From Bacteroidaceae bacterium (GTDB lineage: Bacteria; Bacteroidota; Bacteroidia; Bacteroidales; Bacteroidaceae), in NCBI GenBank assembly GCA_017470425.1, contig JAFUYT010000022.1:1-63160 (forward strand): a stretch of DNA of 63,160 bases, written 5' to 3'. Below are positions 56,020-63,160 of this stretch, piece by piece (positions within the stretch are counted from its first letter, which is position 1; each line of letters begins with the position of its first letter). A program made the position numbers and the translations under genes. The notes under the pieces are model-generated. The model was not told the origin of the DNA. It worked only from the letters and a program-made list of their open reading frames with translations, and did no database searches.

Positions 56020-57921
56020 ATGCCCCGTGCCATAGAGCTCCTCTCGCCCGCCAAGAACCTCGAATGTGGCATCGAAGCCATCCGTCATGGTGCCGATGCC
56101 GTCTATATCGGCGCACCGCGTTTCGGCGCCCGCGCCGCTGCGGGCAACAGCGTGGAGGACATTGCGGAGCTGGTGGCCTATGCCCATCTCTTCGATGCCC
56201 GCATCTATGTCACCCTCAACACCCTGCTCTACGACGATGAGCTCCCCGCTGTGCAGGCGCTCATCCGTGAGTTGGCCGCCGCCCACGTGGATGCCCTCAT
56301 CACCCAGGACCCGCGCATCACCTCTCCCATCCCCCTGCACGCCTCCACGCAGATGGACAACCGCACCATCGATGATGTCCGTGCCCGTGCCGAGGCCGGC
56401 TACGAGCAGACCGTCCTGGCCCGTGAGCTGTCGCTCGATGAGATCCGCGCCATCCATGACGCTGTCCCGGAGATGGCGTTGGAAGCCTTTGTGCACGGCG
56501 CCTTATGTGTCAGCTACAGCGGTCGCTGCTATGCCAGCGAGTACTGCTTCGGCCGCAGTGCCAACCGTGGTGAGTGCGCCCAGTTCTGCCGCCTCCCCTT
56601 CGACCTCATCGATGCCGACGGGCAAGTGGTGAGCGCCCCCGCCAATGCCCCTGCCTCCCGCCTTGGGAGTGTGCCCGACGGTTTTCCCGTCGGGAAACCC
56701 CTCCGTCAGCGCCACCTCCTCTCCTTGAAGGACCTGAACCGCTCCCGCGATCTCGAAGCGATGATGGACGCCGGCATCTCCTCCTTCAAAATCGAGGGCC
56801 GCCTCAAGGATGTCTCCTACGTCAAGAACATCACCGCCTACTACCGCCAGCAGTTGGATGCCATCCTGGCCCGCCGCCCGCAGGACTACTGCCGCGCCTC
56901 CTATGGCGCCAGCACCCTCTCCTTCCAGCCGAATCCCCTGAAGAGCTTTAATCGCGGCTTCACCGATTATTTCCTGCATGGGCGCACTGCCGACATGGCC
57001 AACTTCGCCACGCCCAAATCTCTGGGTGAGCCCGTGGGCAGCGTGAAGGAGTTGCATCCGGCATCGTTGTCCGTTGCTGGCACGGCGACCTTCTCCAATG
57101 GTGACGGCCTCTGCTTCTTCGCCTCCGACGGCCACCTGCAAGGTTTCCGCGTGAACCGCATCGACCAGCAGGGCCGCCTCTATCCCGCCGACCCCTCCGT
57201 GCTGACGTTCCTCCGCAAAGGCACAGCCCTCTACCGCAACCTCGACGCCGCCTTCGAGCGCGTGCTCTCGCGCCCCACCGCCGACCGCCGCATCCCCGTC
57301 CGCTGGCTCCTGGAGGACATCCCCCTCCCCGCAGTCCCCTCGCCGCCAGGCGAGATCCCCCTCCCCGCCGCAGTGCCCTCGCCGTCAGGCGAGCCCCCCC
57401 TCCCTGCCGCAGTGCCCTCGCCGTCAGGCGAGGTCTCTCCCCCCCTCCCCGCTTTCCGCCTCACCCTCACCACCGAGTCCGGCCGCACCGCCTCCCGCAC
57501 CTTCCCCTATCCCCACGAACTCGCCCGCACTCCGCAGACCGACAACCTGCGCCGCCAGCTCCTGCGCCTCGGCGACACCCCCTATACCTGCACAGAGGCT
57601 GACATAGACATCCGCTTCACCGACAACTGGTTCCTCCCCGCCTCTGTGCTGGGCGAGTGGAGGCGGATGGTGGTCTCAGATCTCCGCTTCAAGCCCTCTG
57701 TGCGCACGGCGCAAGGCGGTGTGAAGACGGAAGGCTTGAAACCGAGGCCCGCCGCTCTCATGACCTGTCGCTACTGCCTCCGTCATGCCCTAGGCTACTG
57801 CACGCGCGACGGCCGCCGCCTCCCTGTCCGTGAACCCCTCTCCCTGCGCCTTGCCGATGGCCGCACGTTCCCCCTGCATTTCGACTGCCGCCGCTGTGAG
57901 ATGCAAGTGCTGAAGGATTAA
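56020..57921 (+). CDS. U32 family peptidase / RlhA-like protein with repeat insertions
   Basis: The 633-residue protein has the U32 core from ELLSPAKNLECGIEAIRHGA (6-25) to the catalytic and iron-sulfur cysteines GALCVSYSGRCYASEYCFGR and NRGECAQFCRLP (about 164-195). RlhA, a family member, makes 5-hydroxycytidine in 23S rRNA, so this may be its role. The C-terminal part carries CRYCLRHALGYC and CRRCEMQ. Two DNA insertions sit in frame: a hairpin at 56650-56700 (SVPDGFPVGKPLRQ) and three tandem hairpins at 57326-57446. Confidence 0.85.
   Translation: MPRAIELLSPAKNLECGIEAIRHGADAVYIGAPRFGARAAAGNSVEDIAELVAYAHLFDARIYVTLNTLLYDDELPAVQALIRELAAAHVDALITQDPRITSPIPLHASTQMDNRTIDDVRARAEAGYEQTVLARELSLDEIRAIHDAVPEMALEAFVHGALCVSYSGRCYASEYCFGRSANRGECAQFCRLPFDLIDADGQVVSAPANAPASRLGSVPDGFPVGKPLRQRHLLSLKDLNRSRDLEAMMDAGISSFKIEGRLKDVSYVKNITAYYRQQLDAILARRPQDYCRASYGASTLSFQPNPLKSFNRGFTDYFLHGRTADMANFATPKSLGEPVGSVKELHPASLSVAGTATFSNGDGLCFFASDGHLQGFRVNRIDQQGRLYPADPSVLTFLRKGTALYRNLDAAFERVLSRPTADRRIPVRWLLEDIPLPAVPSPPGEIPLPAAVPSPSGEPPLPAAVPSPSGEVSPPLPAFRLTLTTESGRTASRTFPYPHELARTPQTDNLRRQLLRLGDTPYTCTEADIDIRFTDNWFLPASVLGEWRRMVVSDLRFKPSVRTAQGGVKTEGLKPRPAALMTCRYCLRHALGYCTRDGRRLPVREPLSLRLADGRTFPLHFDCRRCEMQVLKD
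56651..56700. repeat. hairpin repeat in frame in U32 gene
   Basis: CCCGACGG-TTTTC-CCGTCGGG (56674-56694) is a perfect 8-bp stem within coding sequence. Confidence 0.65.
57326..57446. repeat. triple tandem hairpin repeat in frame in U32 gene
   Basis: Three units of about 39-42 bp each contain CTCGCC-GYCA-GGCGAG and encode PLPAAVPSPSGE-type peptides. Units two and three are nearly identical, a sign of recent duplication. Confidence 0.85.
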
Positions 57922-57933
57922 AGCTGAAGGATT

Positions 57934-58938
57934 ATGATGAAAAGGTATCATTTATTATTTATCATTTATCATTTATCATTTGTGATTGCCCTTGCAATCA
58001 CCCTCTCCTCCTGCTATGCTCCCCCCCAGCACATCATCCTGGATGCGTCGGACGGCAGTGACAGCAGCGCCCCGCAGCTCAGCCGCCCGTATGGGGTAGG
58101 GTACAACCTCCAAGTGGAGGCCGACAGCCTTCTGCTCGTCGAAGACCGGCCCATGCACTGGAGCGAGGGCGTCGCAGAGAGCAGTGACAGCTTCTGGGTG
58201 ACGAAGCACAACCAACTCGTCATCGCGGCCATCACGACCATCCCCGAGGACTCCGTGGACAGCGTATGGATCAAGGTCGCCCGTGACCAATCCACGATGG
58301 GGTGGCTCCACGAGAGCGATCTCCTCGATGCCACCACCCCCGATGACCCCATCAGCCGTTTCATCCATTTCTTCTCCAGTCGCCATGCCCTCTGGTTTCT
58401 GGTCGTCACGGCCCTGGCCACCATCGTCGCCCTCGTGCGCCGCGTCCGCCGCCAACGCTTCCAGATGATCCTGTTCGATGACATCCCCAGCATCTATCCC
58501 ACGCTGATGACGCTGACGTTGACGCTGTCCGCCGTCCTCTATGCCGTCATTCAGCACGCGATGCCGCAGACCTGGGCCTTCTTCTATTTCCATCCCACGC
58601 TGAACCCCTTCTCGCAGCCCCTCCTGCTCTGTCTGTTCCTCTGTTCCGTGTGGGCTCTTTTCTTCCTGACGTTGGCCAGCATCGATGATGTGGTCAAGAT
58701 GCTGCCTGCGTCCGGTGCCGCCCTTTACCTCCTGTCCTTGCTGGCCGTCTGTGCCGTCATCTACTTGTGCGTCTCCCTCCTGCCCGTCTTCCTGGCCATC
58801 CTCTTGAGCCTCGCCTACATCCTCTTCGCCCTCTACCGCTATTTCTCCTATGCCCGCCCCCGTTACCTCTGCGGCCGTTGTCGCCAGCGTTTACAGCAAA
58901 AAGGCCGCTGCCCCTATTGCGGTGCCATCAACGACTGA
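57934..58938 (+). CDS. membrane lipoprotein with C-terminal zinc ribbon
   Basis: The 334-residue protein opens with a lipoprotein signal ending LSSC (Cys27), whose hydrophobic core HLLFIIYHLSFVI is encoded by a 7-nt repeat tract. A small SH3-like domain follows (about 45-125, with VWIKVARDQSTMGWLHESDL), then about five membrane helices (about 145-300) and the ribbon CGRCRQRLQQKGRCPYCG. The family is not named; the layout is seen in Prevotella proteins of unknown role. Confidence 0.8.
   Translation: MMKRYHLLFIIYHLSFVIALAITLSSCYAPPQHIILDASDGSDSSAPQLSRPYGVGYNLQVEADSLLLVEDRPMHWSEGVAESSDSFWVTKHNQLVIAAITTIPEDSVDSVWIKVARDQSTMGWLHESDLLDATTPDDPISRFIHFFSSRHALWFLVVTALATIVALVRRVRRQRFQMILFDDIPSIYPTLMTLTLTLSAVLYAVIQHAMPQTWAFFYFHPTLNPFSQPLLLCLFLCSVWALFFLTLASIDDVVKMLPASGAALYLLSLLAVCAVIYLCVSLLPVFLAILLSLAYILFALYRYFSYARPRYLCGRCRQRLQQKGRCPYCGAIND
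57946..57987 (+). repeat. 7-nt repeat tract encoding lipoprotein signal core
   Basis: ATTTATT/ATTTATC/ATTTATC/ATTTGTG heptamers encode HLLFIIYHLSFVI at the N-terminus of the zinc-ribbon protein. Confidence 0.75.
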
Positions 58939-58949
58939 CACCGCCCATC

Positions 58950-58968
58950 CGCAAAAAAACTTTTTGCG
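58950..58968 (+). terminator. hairpin after zinc-ribbon gene
   Basis: CGCAAAAA and TTTTTGCG form a stem with a short loop; the T-stretch is in the 3' arm. Confidence 0.5.
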
Positions 58969-58974
58969 AAAAAC

Positions 58975-59000
58975 ATTACGAAGATTACGAATATCACGAG
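58975..59000. repeat. 7-nt period repeat tract (TTACGAA)
   Basis: ATTACGA-AGATTACG-AATATCACG units follow the terminator. The rest of 59001-59098 shows nothing further. Confidence 0.5.
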
Positions 59001-59098
59001 CCTTCCGTGGCGGCAGATACCTGTTCGTTATTTATGTAGAAGAGGACAGCCACGTGCATGAAAAGTGGCGAAAATGATAAAATGTAAGGAAAACGACC

Positions 59099-59365
59099 TT
59101 GAAAACGAAAATTCATATCGTTTCATTCGCTCAATACATCCCAGGTTTTCTTCACAAAAGTACTTATCTGGGGTGGCGTTCTGTTTTGGAGGGCAAACAT
59201 GGTGAAGCTGCGTACTTTGCCTATTTTGACAGGAACCTGGGAGCCAGAACTATTTTAGTTATGCGCAAAATGAAAAACGGCGGCCCATACAAGCCCTATG
59301 CTATCATTGATGAGTATGTGTTTGCTGCCACCATAGGTTCCTTACACACGGGAACTCCGCTTTAA
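59099..59365 (+). CDS. hypothetical protein, possibly a fragment
   Basis: An 88-residue open frame starts at a TTG and has no ATG or promoter. It reads partly protein-like (FLHKSTYLGWRSVLEGKHGE, ARTILVMRKMKNGGPYKPYA) but matches no family I know. Its end runs into a structured repeat region. It could be the remnant of a longer gene. Confidence 0.3.
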   Translation: MKTKIHIVSFAQYIPGFLHKSTYLGWRSVLEGKHGEAAYFAYFDRNLGARTILVMRKMKNGGPYKPYAIIDEYVFAATIGSLHTGTPL

Positions 59366-59645
59366 TGGCCTTGCTTGCCGGACCAACCGGGGCTATCCAT
59401 CTGAAGCGGAGCTGTGGAGTGCTGCATTAATAAGTCACTTGCCAGACCAACCGGGGTTCTTATCCTATGCAAGCACTTTTTTTCTGAAGGCAAAAGTACA
59501 ACTTTTCCTCTTTCTCACCAAATATTCCCGCCTTTTTCTTTCATTCGCCCCGCATTTTGCCTCTTTTTGAAAGAAAATGCACCCAATTTGACTCCATCGC
59601 TGAAAAAAGTCGGCACTTCTTTGTGCTTCATTCAATCCTTTTGGC
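59366..59645. repeat. gene-free stretch with two 19-bp direct repeats
   Basis: CTTGCCGGACCAACCGGGG (59374-59392) and CTTGCCAGACCAACCGGGG (59438-59456) differ at one base. The first copy lies inside an imperfect hairpin (AACTCCGCTTTA / TGAAGCGGAGCT). The remaining DNA up to the next promoter is AT-rich with no gene. Confidence 0.6.
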
Positions 59646-59653
59646 TATATTTG
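59620..59653 (+). promoter_or_regulatory. promoter of DUF4143 ATPase gene
   Basis: TTTG at 59620-59623 and TATATTTG at 59646-59653 (22-bp spacer) lie 75 bp before the start. Confidence 0.6.
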
Positions 59654-59727
59654 CAACGGATTTATGGTAAAACTGACAAAAATCCGTAATGCCCAAGGGC
59701 AAATATAAGGTTAAGTAGCTTGAAAAG

Positions 59728-60984
59728 ATGAAGATAGAAAGGCCATCATATATGCAGCAGCTCATCGAATCCAAGGATAATGGGCTGATAAAGATAGTGA
59801 CGGGATTAAGGCGTGTCGGAAAATCATACCTCCTGAAGACTCTCTTCAAGGAGTATTTGTTGAATGAAGGCGTCAGAAAAGACCACGTCCTCATTATCGA
59901 CTTGGAGGATCGGAAGCAGAACGCCTTCCGAGACCCGGACTATCTGTTGGATTGGGTGGACAGACAAATGCAGAATGAGGAGCAATACTACATTATCATC
60001 GATGAAGTGCAGAAAGTTGATGAGTTTGTTGACATGCTCGGTTCTCTGGCCATCAAGGAGAATGCCGATGTCTATGTGACTGGTTCAAACTCACATTTCC
60101 TTTCCAGTGACATCGCCACTGAGTTCCGTGGCCGTGGCGACGAGATACACGTATGGCCACTTTCCTTCAAGGAATATATGACGGCATACGACGGAGATGT
60201 ATATGACGGATGGCAAGAGTATTATACTTATGGTGGACTGCCCAAAATCCTTTCCATCAAGGGCGATGACAAGAAGGCAACCTACTTGAGAAATCTTTAC
60301 CGTACCGTTTATTTGAGTGACATCTATGAGCGGCATGAGATAGAGAATAAGGCTGAGTTCGAAGAGCTGGTGCGCATCCTTGCCTCAAGCGTCGGAAGCC
60401 CTGTTAACCCCACGAATCTGGCAAACACATTCAAGACCGTAAAGCGTCTGAACAATATCACCGACAAAACTATTGAGACTTATGTCGGCTATCTGGAGGA
60501 TGCCTTCATGATAGAAAAAGCTGAGCGTTATGACGTTAAGGGCAAAAAATATGTCGGCACGACACCCAAATACTACTTCAAGGACTTGGGGCTAAGAAAT
60601 GCTATTCTTTCTTTCAGGCAGACAGAAGAGAACCATCTGATGGAAAATATCATCTACAACGAGATGCGCCATCGCGGTTTCCTCGTTGACGTTGGCAATG
60701 TATATGTCAGGATGAAGAATGAGAAAGGCGACTGGCAGCGAGTTACTCTTGAAGTTGATTTCGTCTGCAACCTCGGTTCCCGCAGGTATTATCTGCAATC
60801 GGCCTACAGATTGCCTGATGAAGAGAAGATTCAGCAGGAGAGACGTTCGCTGACTCAGATAGCCGACTCTTTCAAGAAAATTGTTGTTGTGGGCGAACGC
60901 ATGAAGTTGCGGCGTGATGATATTGGTATTGTATGGATGGGAATCTATGAATTCCTTGCAGATGAAAAAATGATGGATGTGTAA
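59728..60984 (+). CDS. AAA+ ATPase with DUF4143
   Basis: The 418-residue protein has Walker A GLRRVGKS (26-33), Walker B IIIDEVQ (89-95), the sensor VYVTGSNSHFL and the C-terminal DUF4143 domain (about 190-390), which has a PD-(D/E)xK-like fold (KYYFKDLGLRNAIL, LEVDFVCNL). These proteins are very common and often multi-copy in Bacteroidales; their role is unknown, with defence or mobile-element roles suggested. Codon use is more AT-rich than upstream genes. Confidence 0.9.
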   Translation: MKIERPSYMQQLIESKDNGLIKIVTGLRRVGKSYLLKTLFKEYLLNEGVRKDHVLIIDLEDRKQNAFRDPDYLLDWVDRQMQNEEQYYIIIDEVQKVDEFVDMLGSLAIKENADVYVTGSNSHFLSSDIATEFRGRGDEIHVWPLSFKEYMTAYDGDVYDGWQEYYTYGGLPKILSIKGDDKKATYLRNLYRTVYLSDIYERHEIENKAEFEELVRILASSVGSPVNPTNLANTFKTVKRLNNITDKTIETYVGYLEDAFMIEKAERYDVKGKKYVGTTPKYYFKDLGLRNAILSFRQTEENHLMENIIYNEMRHRGFLVDVGNVYVRMKNEKGDWQRVTLEVDFVCNLGSRRYYLQSAYRLPDEEKIQQERRSLTQIADSFKKIVVVGERMKLRRDDIGIVWMGIYEFLADEKMMDV

Positions 60985-60990
60985 AATGAC

Positions 60991-61024
60991 AAGGAATCCT
61001 TACCGCAGGGTTCCTTTTTCTTTT
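60991..61024 (+). terminator. terminator after DUF4143 gene
   Basis: AAGGAATCC-TTACCGCA-GGGTTCCTT (one G-T pair) followed by a T-rich run is a good intrinsic terminator. Confidence 0.8.
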
Positions 61025-61190
61025 GTGCCCATCTTCCTGCCCGTTGCCCATCCATTTTCTGCCACTTTTCACCATCCGTTTTCACAGACAAACCGACAAT
61101 TTGGCCTACATTCACTGCAAATTTTCCTCAAAACGATGTCCTTTAAGATAGTTTAGGAAGGTAAACCGCCGAGATATTGTAAGAAAATGT

Positions 61191-61198
61191 TACCTTTG
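61191..61198 (+). promoter_or_regulatory. -7 element of methyltransferase gene
   Basis: TACCTTTG lies 63 bp before the start at 61262. The rest of 61025-61190 has no gene. Confidence 0.6.
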
Positions 61199-61261
61199 CA
61201 GCAAAATAACACAAAAACTTGATGATTCCTCGTCATCACGGGATGATATTAAAGTGTACCT

Positions 61262-62296
61262 ATGACCGACTTTAGCTCAAAGATAGGCTGGATGCTCACA
61301 CCTCATATTCAGGAAGAGGCTGTTGTTCTCGACTTGTTTGCAGGTTGTGGGGGGCTGTCACTTGGATTTGAGGCAGCAGGCTTCCGTACCATCGGTTATG
61401 AAATGGCGGAGTCTGCCGTTGAAACATATAATAGGAATCTGAAGGGCCATTGCTATAACCAGTTTTTGGAAGTTGGATTTGAATACCCAGAAGCGGACAA
61501 TATAGACATAGTTATTGGCGGTCCTCCATGCCAACCATTTAGCAGGTTTGGTAATCAGATGGGGATTGACGATGCACGCGATGGTTTCCCTGTTTTCATT
61601 GATGCTGTCCGACGTATTCGTCCACGTGTGTTTCTCTTTGAGAATGTTGCCAACATTCTTGGAAGGCATAAATGGTATCTGGAACTCATCGTTTCGGAAC
61701 TGCGGCGGTTGGGATATTGTGTTGAGTATCGCATCGTGAATGCTGTTGATTATGGAGTGCCTCAGAACCGTGAGCGACTTATTTGTGTAGGGCATAAAGC
61801 TTCTTTCCAGTTCCCAAGAACAGAAGCAAGGCGTACCACTGTCGAGGAAGCCATTGGCGACCTGATGTACAGTTATGATGAGAACAGCAAATTCTTGACG
61901 CCGGAGCAGGAGAGATACATCGCTGTCTATGAGGAGAAGTCTCATTGTATTACCCCTCGCGACCTACATCCAGACCGACCTGCCCGCACTATCACGTGCA
62001 GGAATCTAGCAGGTGCTACCAGCGACATGCAGCGCGTGAAACTACCCGATGGCCGTCGGCGCAGGATTGAGGTGAGGGAAGCTGCTCGCCTACAGAGCTT
62101 CCCGGACTGGTTTGAGTTCTGTGGGACGGAAAGCCGCCAGTTCTATCAGATAGGGAATGCCGTTCCACCTCTGTTAGCGTATAAACTTGCAATATGCCTA
62201 AAGCAAACCTACGAGATGCCTATTCGAGAACAGGCGGAAATCAGAGAAATCAATACTTTCCAAGAACAAACACTATTTGATGCTGTATGCGTATAA
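61262..62296 (+). CDS. DNA (cytosine-5) methyltransferase
   Basis: The 344-residue protein carries all main C5 motifs: I LDLFAGCGGLSLGFEAAGF, IV GGPPCQPFS with the catalytic Cys90, VI FENV, VIII PQNRERLI, IX RPARTITCRN and X YQIGNAVPP. It modifies DNA in a restriction-modification system; its last 10 bp overlap the endonuclease gene. Its target cannot be read from sequence. Confidence 0.96.
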   Translation: MTDFSSKIGWMLTPHIQEEAVVLDLFAGCGGLSLGFEAAGFRTIGYEMAESAVETYNRNLKGHCYNQFLEVGFEYPEADNIDIVIGGPPCQPFSRFGNQMGIDDARDGFPVFIDAVRRIRPRVFLFENVANILGRHKWYLELIVSELRRLGYCVEYRIVNAVDYGVPQNRERLICVGHKASFQFPRTEARRTTVEEAIGDLMYSYDENSKFLTPEQERYIAVYEEKSHCITPRDLHPDRPARTITCRNLAGATSDMQRVKLPDGRRRRIEVREAARLQSFPDWFEFCGTESRQFYQIGNAVPPLLAYKLAICLKQTYEMPIREQAEIREINTFQEQTLFDAVCV

Positions 62297-63075
62297 AATT
62301 TAAAGTTGAAAAGACTGAGGAGGTCAAGAAACTGTATGAAGACATGCTTGACGTGTTGGTAGCAGTTGGCATACCCGTATCAGAACTACCTTCCGACCGC
62401 AGAAGGGAGAAAATGGCTGGTGCCTGTTTGGCTGTGGGACAGATAGTAACCTCGTTTCGGGAAGCCAAATCTGTCATGAATGGTAGTTTCCTAAAGACGC
62501 GGGACATCATAAAGTTTGAAAACGATCATTATGGCGAACAAATATCATCAGGCTCATATGATGACATACGTCGGAAAGATCTCAAACAGCTGCAAGAGGC
62601 AGGTCTCGTCATCAACTCATCCTTGTTAGATCAGTCGGCTACAAATGATCCCAACAGAGGTTATGCACTTGATGCTCAGTTTGCCAGCCTGTTAAAGGCA
62701 TTCAGGACCAGGAAGTGGGAAGAGAAACTGGCCTATTTCCTTGAAATACGTCAGCAAGTTAGAGATGAGCTGGAGCGCAAAAAAGCGATGGAGCGTATTC
62801 CCGTTACACTCCCATCTGGCTTGACACTGGAGCTTTCCACGGGTGAACATAACCTGATACAGAAAAAGGTGATTGAAGACTTCCTGCCATTTTGGGGAAT
62901 GGGCGCAGAGGTCCTTTATTTTGGTGACACGACGGACAAATTCCTTCATCACAAAGTCGAAACGCTTCAGGAACTGCATATCAAGCTCGAACATGGGGAA
63001 CTGCCTGACATCATTGCTTATTGGAAAAGCCGCGCGAGTTTGACCCCCGAGGGCAAAGCGACGATGACCCCTTAA
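62287..63075 (+). CDS. BsuBI/PstI-type restriction endonuclease, 3'-truncated
   Basis: The 262-residue product has the N-terminal helical DNA-binding domain of this family (about 20-170) and the start of the nuclease domain with TGEHNLIQKKVIEDFLPFWG, GAEVLYFGDTTDKF and the catalytic-region LPDIIAYWKS. Family members have about 310-330 residues; after KS the sequence turns to SLTPEGKATMTP and stops, so the second half of the nuclease core, including its Glu-x-Lys-type residues, is absent. The break matches an IS-like end at 63038. The enzyme is probably dead. Confidence 0.85.
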   Translation: MRIKFKVEKTEEVKKLYEDMLDVLVAVGIPVSELPSDRRREKMAGACLAVGQIVTSFREAKSVMNGSFLKTRDIIKFENDHYGEQISSGSYDDIRRKDLKQLQEAGLVINSSLLDQSATNDPNRGYALDAQFASLLKAFRTRKWEEKLAYFLEIRQQVRDELERKKAMERIPVTLPSGLTLELSTGEHNLIQKKVIEDFLPFWGMGAEVLYFGDTTDKFLHHKVETLQELHIKLEHGELPDIIAYWKSRASLTPEGKATMTP

Positions 63076-63160
63076 AACTTTTTATTTTTGACCCCTGTAA
63101 AGTCCTGACCGACGGGGTCATTTTTATTTTGCCCTTTTACTTCTTTGCATTCATCTTGCG
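63038..63160. mobile_element. IS end with phased TGACCCC repeats (IS21-like), partial
   Basis: TGACCCC occurs at 63041, 63065 and 63089, exactly 24 bp apart, and its inverse GGGGTCA at 63114-63120. Repeated subterminal transposase sites of this kind are typical of the IS21 family. It interrupts the endonuclease gene and continues beyond the window. The family is an inference. Confidence 0.55.

Noticed and set aside
59414-59689. 91-codon plus-strand frame
   Set aside because: It covers the direct repeat and the DUF4143 promoter, with phenylalanine-rich composition typical of AT-rich noncoding DNA.

Overview
The window is chromosomal DNA of a Bacteroidales bacterium, most likely Prevotella or a close relative in the Prevotellaceae. 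The evidence is: promoters of the Bacteroidetes type (TAnnTTTG at -7, TTG or TTTG near -33); almost no Shine-Dalgarno sequences; a complete type IX secretion core (porP-gldK/L/M/N); a large secreted protein ending in a Prevotella-type C-terminal sorting motif; and GC-rich genes separated by AT-rich heptamer repeats. No 16S gene is present, so the genus is an inference.

Layout. 163-5515 holds surface-glycan genes: a cytidylyltransferase, an asparagine-synthase-like protein, a fucosyltransferase-like protein, a flippase and waaA. gltX (5537-7099, minus) lies upstream of waaA. pgpH, a c-di-AMP phosphodiesterase of the 7TM-HD type, is divergent from gltX. From 18659 down to 9358 on the minus strand runs tRNA-Gln(UUG), porP, gldK, gldL, gldM, gldN, a beta-barrel protein and priA, probably one transcription unit. 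18.7-19.8 kb is gene-poor and holds a 22-bp phased palindrome array, a gene fragment and a polypyrimidine tract. 20037-23531 is a large secreted protein (a likely cargo of the secretion system upstream), with a 51-residue peptide gene behind it and a structured leader in front. 24.0-42.9 kb carries a DUF3467 gene and then the fused str-S10-spc-alpha ribosomal protein supercluster (rpsL to rplQ, without tuf), closed by a hairpin and a second tRNA-Gln(CUG). 43.2-46.5 kb is rsfS-ftsH-cdsA. 46.6-58.9 kb carries an outer-membrane barrel protein, a GH88 hydrolase, an ABC-F protein, an M13 peptidase, metA, a U32 protease and a zinc-ribbon lipoprotein. 59-63.16 kb is a more AT-rich accessory region: a DUF4143 ATPase, a C5 DNA methyltransferase and a BsuBI/PstI-type endonuclease cut short by an IS-like end.

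The most unusual layer is repetitive. (1) GC-rich palindromes sit between genes, twice as inverted pairs inside the T9SS operon, and also in frame inside at least seven essential or conserved genes (flippase, waaA, priA, the fucosyltransferase-like gene, ABC-F and U32, the last with three tandem copies), giving Pro/Gly-rich linkers. This resembles the Rickettsia palindromic elements. (2) Tracts with a strict 7-nt period but different sequences fill many intergenic gaps, and in three secreted proteins (GldN, GldK and the zinc-ribbon lipoprotein) such a tract encodes the hydrophobic core of the signal peptide. (3) A 118-nt multi-stem structure lies downstream of a consensus promoter in the leader of the large secreted protein.
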